From assembly GCA_024405415.1 (NCBI GenBank), contig JAKSOV010000007.1, positions 1 through 45,438 of the forward strand: a DNA stretch of 45,438 nucleotides, given 5' to 3'. Below the pieces are notes generated by a model. It made no database searches, was not told where the DNA came from, and saw only the letters and a program-made list of their open reading frames with translations. Origin of the DNA: Akkermansia sp. GTDB lineage: Bacteria; Verrucomicrobiota; Verrucomicrobiia; Verrucomicrobiales; Akkermansiaceae. A program made the translations under genes and the position numbers. Positions 42,245-45,438 of this stretch are shown in pieces (position 1 is the first letter of the stretch; each line of letters starts with the position of its first letter).

Positions 42245-43297
42245 TCACTTGCGCGTTTGCGCGCCCGCGAGCTTCAGGTTCGGGTCCACGGGGGTGTCGA
42301 GGGGGGAGAAGTCGCCGCTGCGGGCGCGGAGGAGACCGGCAAAGGCAATCATGGCGGCGTTGTCCGTCGTGAGGCTGTTGGGGGGCAGCACCAGCTCCAC
42401 ACGGCGGCGCTCACAGGCGCTTTTCAATTGCTCGCGCAGGGCAGAGTTGCAGGAGACGCCGCCCGAGACGGCGAGCACCTTGTGCCGCGTCTTTTTGAGC
42501 GCCTTCATCGCCTTGTGGATGAGCACGTCTATGATGGCTTGGCGCACACCGGCGCAGAGGTCGCACATCGTTTGGCGGTCGAGGTCGTGCGGGTCGCCGC
42601 TCGGCGTGAGCTTGGGCAGGGTGTAGAGAACAGCCGTTTTGAGGCCCGAGAAGGAGAAATCGAGGTGGTCCTCGTGCATCATCGGGCGGGGGAAGGCAAA
42701 GCGCGTCGGGTCGCCCTCGGCGGCGAGTTTGTCAATCTCGGGTCCGCCGGGGTAGGGCAGCGCAAGCATTTTGGCCACCTTGTCGAAGGCTTCGCCCGCC
42801 GCGTCATCGCGGGAGCGGCCGAGCAGGGTGTAATCGCCTGCTCCGCGCACGTCCACGAGCAGACTGTGCCCGCCCGATACCACGAGGGCGAGATGGGGCG
42901 TCAGCCCCTCGGGGCGGGTGATAAAGGGGGAGAGCATGTGCCCCTCCAGATGGTTGACGGCGATGAAGGGCTTTTTCGCGGCCAGCGCCAGCGCCTTGGC
43001 GGCGGTGTTGCCCACCAGCAGGGCGGCCACGAGACCGGGCCCGGCGGTGGAGGCAAAGACATCGACATCATGCACGCTGCGCCCCGCCTTTTCCAGCGCC
43101 TCTCGCAGCACGGCGGGCAGGTTGGCGGAGTGGTTGCGGGAGGCCAGCTCGGGGATGACACCGCCGTAGAGGCGGTGCAGGGGAATTTGGGTGGAGATGA
43201 CGGAACTGAGCAGGGCGGGCTGCACCTGCCCCGCAACTTCCTCCATCAGCGCGACGGCTGTCTCATCGCAGCTGCTCTCAATACCCAGCACCAACAT
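42245..43297 (-). CDS. tsaD: tRNA threonylcarbamoyladenosine synthesis protein TsaD
   Basis: The 350-residue ASKHA-fold protein starts MLVLGIESSCDETAVAL, the family signature. Metal ligands are H116 and H120 (NHLEGH), and GGHSLLVDV, GDAAGEAFDK-like DDAAGEAFDK and SGGVSCN are also present. Within the TsaBDE complex it transfers threonylcarbamoyl to A37 of ANN-decoding tRNAs. It is third in clpP-clpX-tsaD, 17 nt after clpX. Confidence 0.96.
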   Translation of the reverse strand: MLVLGIESSCDETAVALMEEVAGQVQPALLSSVISTQIPLHRLYGGVIPELASRNHSANLPAVLREALEKAGRSVHDVDVFASTAGPGLVAALLVGNTAAKALALAAKKPFIAVNHLEGHMLSPFITRPEGLTPHLALVVSGGHSLLVDVRGAGDYTLLGRSRDDAAGEAFDKVAKMLALPYPGGPEIDKLAAEGDPTRFAFPRPMMHEDHLDFSFSGLKTAVLYTLPKLTPSGDPHDLDRQTMCDLCAGVRQAIIDVLIHKAMKALKKTRHKVLAVSGGVSCNSALREQLKSACERRRVELVLPPNSLTTDNAAMIAFAGLLRARSGDFSPLDTPVDPNLKLAGAQTRK

Positions 43298-43314
43298 GGC
43301 GATAAAAATCGTTC

Positions 43315-44652
43315 TTACTTCTTCTTGGCGGTCTTCTTGTGGGTGACGGTCGGCTCCGCCTTGCCGTGCACGACGTCGGCCGTGATGGTGACGGTGTCGA
43401 TGGTCTTGTCGCTCGGTGCCTTGTACATGACATCGAGCATGAGGCGCTCGAAGATGCCGCGCAGGGCGCGCGCACCCGTGCCTCGTTCAATGGCGAGCTT
43501 CGCCATGGCTCTCAGAGCTTCGTCCTCCACCACGAGTTTTACGCCGCTCATAGCCAGCAGCTTAGTGTATTGTTTCACCAGCGCGTTTTTCGGCTCCGTC
43601 ATGAGCTTCACCAGCTGTTCCTCTGTGAGGGTGGTGAGCGGGGCGAAGATGGGCAGACGGCCCATCAGCTCGGGAATCATGCCGAAGAGGAAAAAGTCCT
43701 CGGGCATGGCTTTGGAGAGGATTTCCTCTTCGGTGTATTCCTTAGCGTCGCGGTCGTCCTCGATGGCGGCAAAGCCCATGGCCGAGGAGCCGAGTCGCTT
43801 GCGGATGATGCCTTCCAGCCCGACGAAAGCACCGCCGCAGATGAAGAGGATATTCTCCGTGTTGACGCGGATGTACTGCTCATTCGGGTGCTTGCGTCCG
43901 CCCTTGGGAGGGATGTTGCATTCCGTGCCTTCCACGATTTTCAGCAGAGCCTGCTGCACGCCCTCGCCCGAGACATCGCGGGTGATACTGACGTTCTGCG
44001 TCTTGCGGCCGATTTTGTCGATTTCATCCACGTAGATGATACCGCGCTCGGCCTTGGCTACGTTCATGTCCGCCGCCTGCAGGAGGCGAAGCACGATGTT
44101 TTCCACGTCTTCGCCCACGTAGCCCGCTTCCGTCAGCGTGGTGGCATCCACGATGCAGAAGGGCACATCCAGAATGCGGGCAAGTGTCTTGGCCAGCAGC
44201 GTCTTGCCGCTGCCCGTGGAGCCGGCCAGCAGGATGTTGCTCTTTTCAATCTCGGTGCCGTCCTCGCTCTTGGCTTGGCGCAGGCGCAGGTAGTGGTTGT
44301 AGACGGCCACGCAGAGGGTGCGCTTGGCGAGGTCCTGCCCGATGACATAGGCATCCAGCCCCTTGTGCAGCTCCTCGGGCGTGGGCAGGTCGGTGAGCTT
44401 GCGCGTTTCGACCTCCAACACGGGGGTGCCGTCCCCTTCCTCCTGCGGCAGCAGCTCGGGGTGCGTGGCGCGGATGAGGGAGAGCACACGATCTGCGGCG
44501 ATATCGCCCATGTTGGGCGAGGAGAACATGTGGTAGTCCAGATTTTCGATGCAGGGGTAGCAGATGTGCAGGCTGCCGCCGAGGCTGAGCATCGGGCGGC
44601 CTTCTTCCTCTCGTTGGCCGCAGAGTTGGCAGGTCTTGACTTTGGGTGCCAT
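43315..44652 (-). CDS. clpX: ATP-dependent Clp protease ATP-binding subunit ClpX
   Basis: The 445-residue AAA+ unfoldase has the N-terminal zinc domain (C8, C11, C31, C34), Walker A GSTGSGKT (144-151), Walker [11 protein letters not shown], and the RKH pore loop ([10 protein letters not shown]). The ClpP-docking loop reads AMGFAA where most ClpX have (I/L)GF, so Met replaces the usual aliphatic residue. It unfolds substrates and feeds them to ClpP, encoded 16 nt upstream. The C-terminus is Lys-rich (KKTAKKK). Confidence 0.96.
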   Translation of the reverse strand: MAPKVKTCQLCGQREEEGRPMLSLGGSLHICYPCIENLDYHMFSSPNMGDIAADRVLSLIRATHPELLPQEEGDGTPVLEVETRKLTDLPTPEELHKGLDAYVIGQDLAKRTLCVAVYNHYLRLRQAKSEDGTEIEKSNILLAGSTGSGKTLLAKTLARILDVPFCIVDATTLTEAGYVGEDVENIVLRLLQAADMNVAKAERGIIYVDEIDKIGRKTQNVSITRDVSGEGVQQALLKIVEGTECNIPPKGGRKHPNEQYIRVNTENILFICGGAFVGLEGIIRKRLGSSAMGFAAIEDDRDAKEYTEEEILSKAMPEDFFLFGMIPELMGRLPIFAPLTTLTEEQLVKLMTEPKNALVKQYTKLLAMSGVKLVVEDEALRAMAKLAIERGTGARALRGIFERLMLDVMYKAPSDKTIDTVTITADVVHGKAEPTVTHKKTAKKK

Positions 44653-44668
44653 GGTCGCGTCGTGTGGG

Positions 44669-45277
44669 TTACTTGCCCTGCGGCTTGTGCTCGAGAATGC
44701 GGTCCACGAGACCGTAGGCGAGGGATTCCTCTGCGGTCATATAGTTGTCGCGGTCCTGATCCTTCTTGACGGTCTTGAAATCTTTGCCCGTGTGCTTGGC
44801 AAGGATGCCCGTGAGGCGCTTGTCGAGGCTGAACATGAAGTTAATGGTGCGCTCTACATCCGCCGCTGTGCCCTGCGCGCCGCCGCGCACCTGGTGAATC
44901 ATCACGTGGGAATTCGGCAGACAGAAGCGCTTGCCTTTGGTCCCCGCGGCCAGCAGCACGGAGGCCATGGAGGCTGCAATGCCGATGCAGTAGGTGTTGA
45001 TGTCGCAGGAGATGAACTGCATCGTGTCGTAGATGGCGAGGCCCGCCGTCACGGAGCCGCCGGGGGAGTTGATGTAGATGTGGATGTCTTTCTTCGGGTC
45101 CGTCATCTGCAGGAAGAGCAGCTGTGCAATCACCGAGTTGGCCACGGTGTCGTCAATCTCCGTGCCGATGAAAATGACGCGGTCGAGCAACAGGCGGGAG
45201 TAGATGTCGTAAGCACGCTCGCCTTGGTTCGTCTTTTCAATGACCGTGGGGATGTAGTAGTTCTGGGGCATGTTCAT
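44669..45277 (-). CDS. clpP: ATP-dependent Clp protease proteolytic subunit ClpP
   Basis: The 202-residue serine peptidase has its triad at S103 (AASMAS), H128 (MIHQV) and D177 (DQDRD); the S-D spacing of 74 equals that of E. coli Clp[18 protein letters not shown] is the substrate-binding strand. It forms the 14-subunit degradation chamber docked by ClpX. It is the first gene of clpP-clpX-tsaD; a second Met two codons later is an alternative start. Confidence 0.96.
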   Translation of the reverse strand: MNMPQNYYIPTVIEKTNQGERAYDIYSRLLLDRVIFIGTEIDDTVANSVIAQLLFLQMTDPKKDIHIYINSPGGSVTAGLAIYDTMQFISCDINTYCIGIAASMASVLLAAGTKGKRFCLPNSHVMIHQVRGGAQGTAADVERTINFMFSLDKRLTGILAKHTGKDFKTVKKDQDRDNYMTAEESLAYGLVDRILEHKPQGK

Positions 45278-45291
45278 GGCGTATGGATGGG

Positions 45292-45318
45292 ATTATAGCA
45301 CAGCTCGGGCGGAAACAA
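45292..45318 (-). promoter_or_regulatory. Probable clpP promoter
   Basis: On the minus strand a consensus TATAAT (45292-45297) lies 14 nt before the ATG at 45277. A TTGTTT (45313-45318) is the best -35 match, with a short 15-bp spacer. The predicted leader is only about 8 nt. Confidence 0.5.
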
Positions 45319-45384
45319 AGAGAGAATGCCGCCATTACGGGCAGTATGCCACAGAAAGGTAGGGGCGGAGGGAGGACAGGGGGT

Positions 45385-45438
45385 GACAAATGGGGATTTG
45401 TCGGGATTTACTAGGTACTATGTACTAGGTACTATTTG
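45385..45438. repeat. Intergenic element D (cut by the window edge)
   Basis: The same outer end as B and C (GACAAATGGGGATTTGTCGG) is followed by heptads TACTAGG TACTATG TACTAGG TACTATT (45409-45436). The rest lies beyond the window. The strip 45319-45384 shows nothing recognisable. Confidence 0.85.

Noticed and set aside
1-45438. tRNA, rRNA or known riboswitch genes
   Set aside because: No cloverleaf, rRNA segment or riboswitch consensus was recognised by eye; tRNAscan and Rfam searches would be needed to exclude them fully.

Overview
The window looks like a chromosomal segment of a GC-rich bacterium of the Verrucomicrobiota, probably close to the Akkermansia group. The signs are two large secreted proteins that end in a PEP-CTERM sorting tail (PEP, a hydrophobic stretch, then RRKRH), a secreted GH89 alpha-N-acetylglucosaminidase suited to host glycans, a GspE/F/G operon, many palindromic intergenic repeats, and few Shine-Dalgarno sites. 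The lineage is an inference from gene content; no rRNA or tRNA gene was seen.

Positions 1-315 hold two long C runs (possibly a contig-end artefact) and a good promoter. Positions 316-10241 form a more AT-rich defence island: an AAA ATPase plus subtilase pair matching IetAS, a complete type III restriction-modification system (mod, res), an overlapping pair of unknown role (SAM methyltransferase and a DUF1848 protein with a CX3CX2C cysteine motif), and a small HNH nuclease facing the other way.

From 10398 the sequence becomes GC-rich and core-like: hrpA and a nitrilase-family amidase (aguB-like), an OmpR-type response regulator with its histidine kinase, nrdR and a small unknown gene. At 19000-27409 two PEP-CTERM surface proteins point away from each other around a DUF4143 ATPase and a 0.8-kb cluster of palindromes. 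The two share an exact 180-bp promoter, leader and signal-peptide block and nearly identical 3' ends, while their middles differ.

The rest runs mainly on the minus strand: nadC-dprA, then gspE2-gspE1-gspF-gspG and the GH89 enzyme; a plus-strand ferritin; a POT peptide transporter; a PpiD/SurA-like membrane-anchored folding factor; and clpP-clpX-tsaD, which begins near the right edge.

The most unusual signal is not a protein. At least seven intergenic elements carry tandem repeats with a period of exactly 7 bp. The heptad sequence differs between elements (TACTAKG, TTGTAAY, TTGTACA, AAGTCCG), yet in six cases the array lies 2-33 nt beyond the stop codon of a minus-strand gene. Three elements share an inner hairpin with a compensatory base-pair change. 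A second signal is promoter geometry: four genes (mod, aguB, the response regulator, nadC) have a -35/N17/-10 promoter whose -10 box ends only 6-7 nt before the ATG, which predicts leaderless mRNAs.
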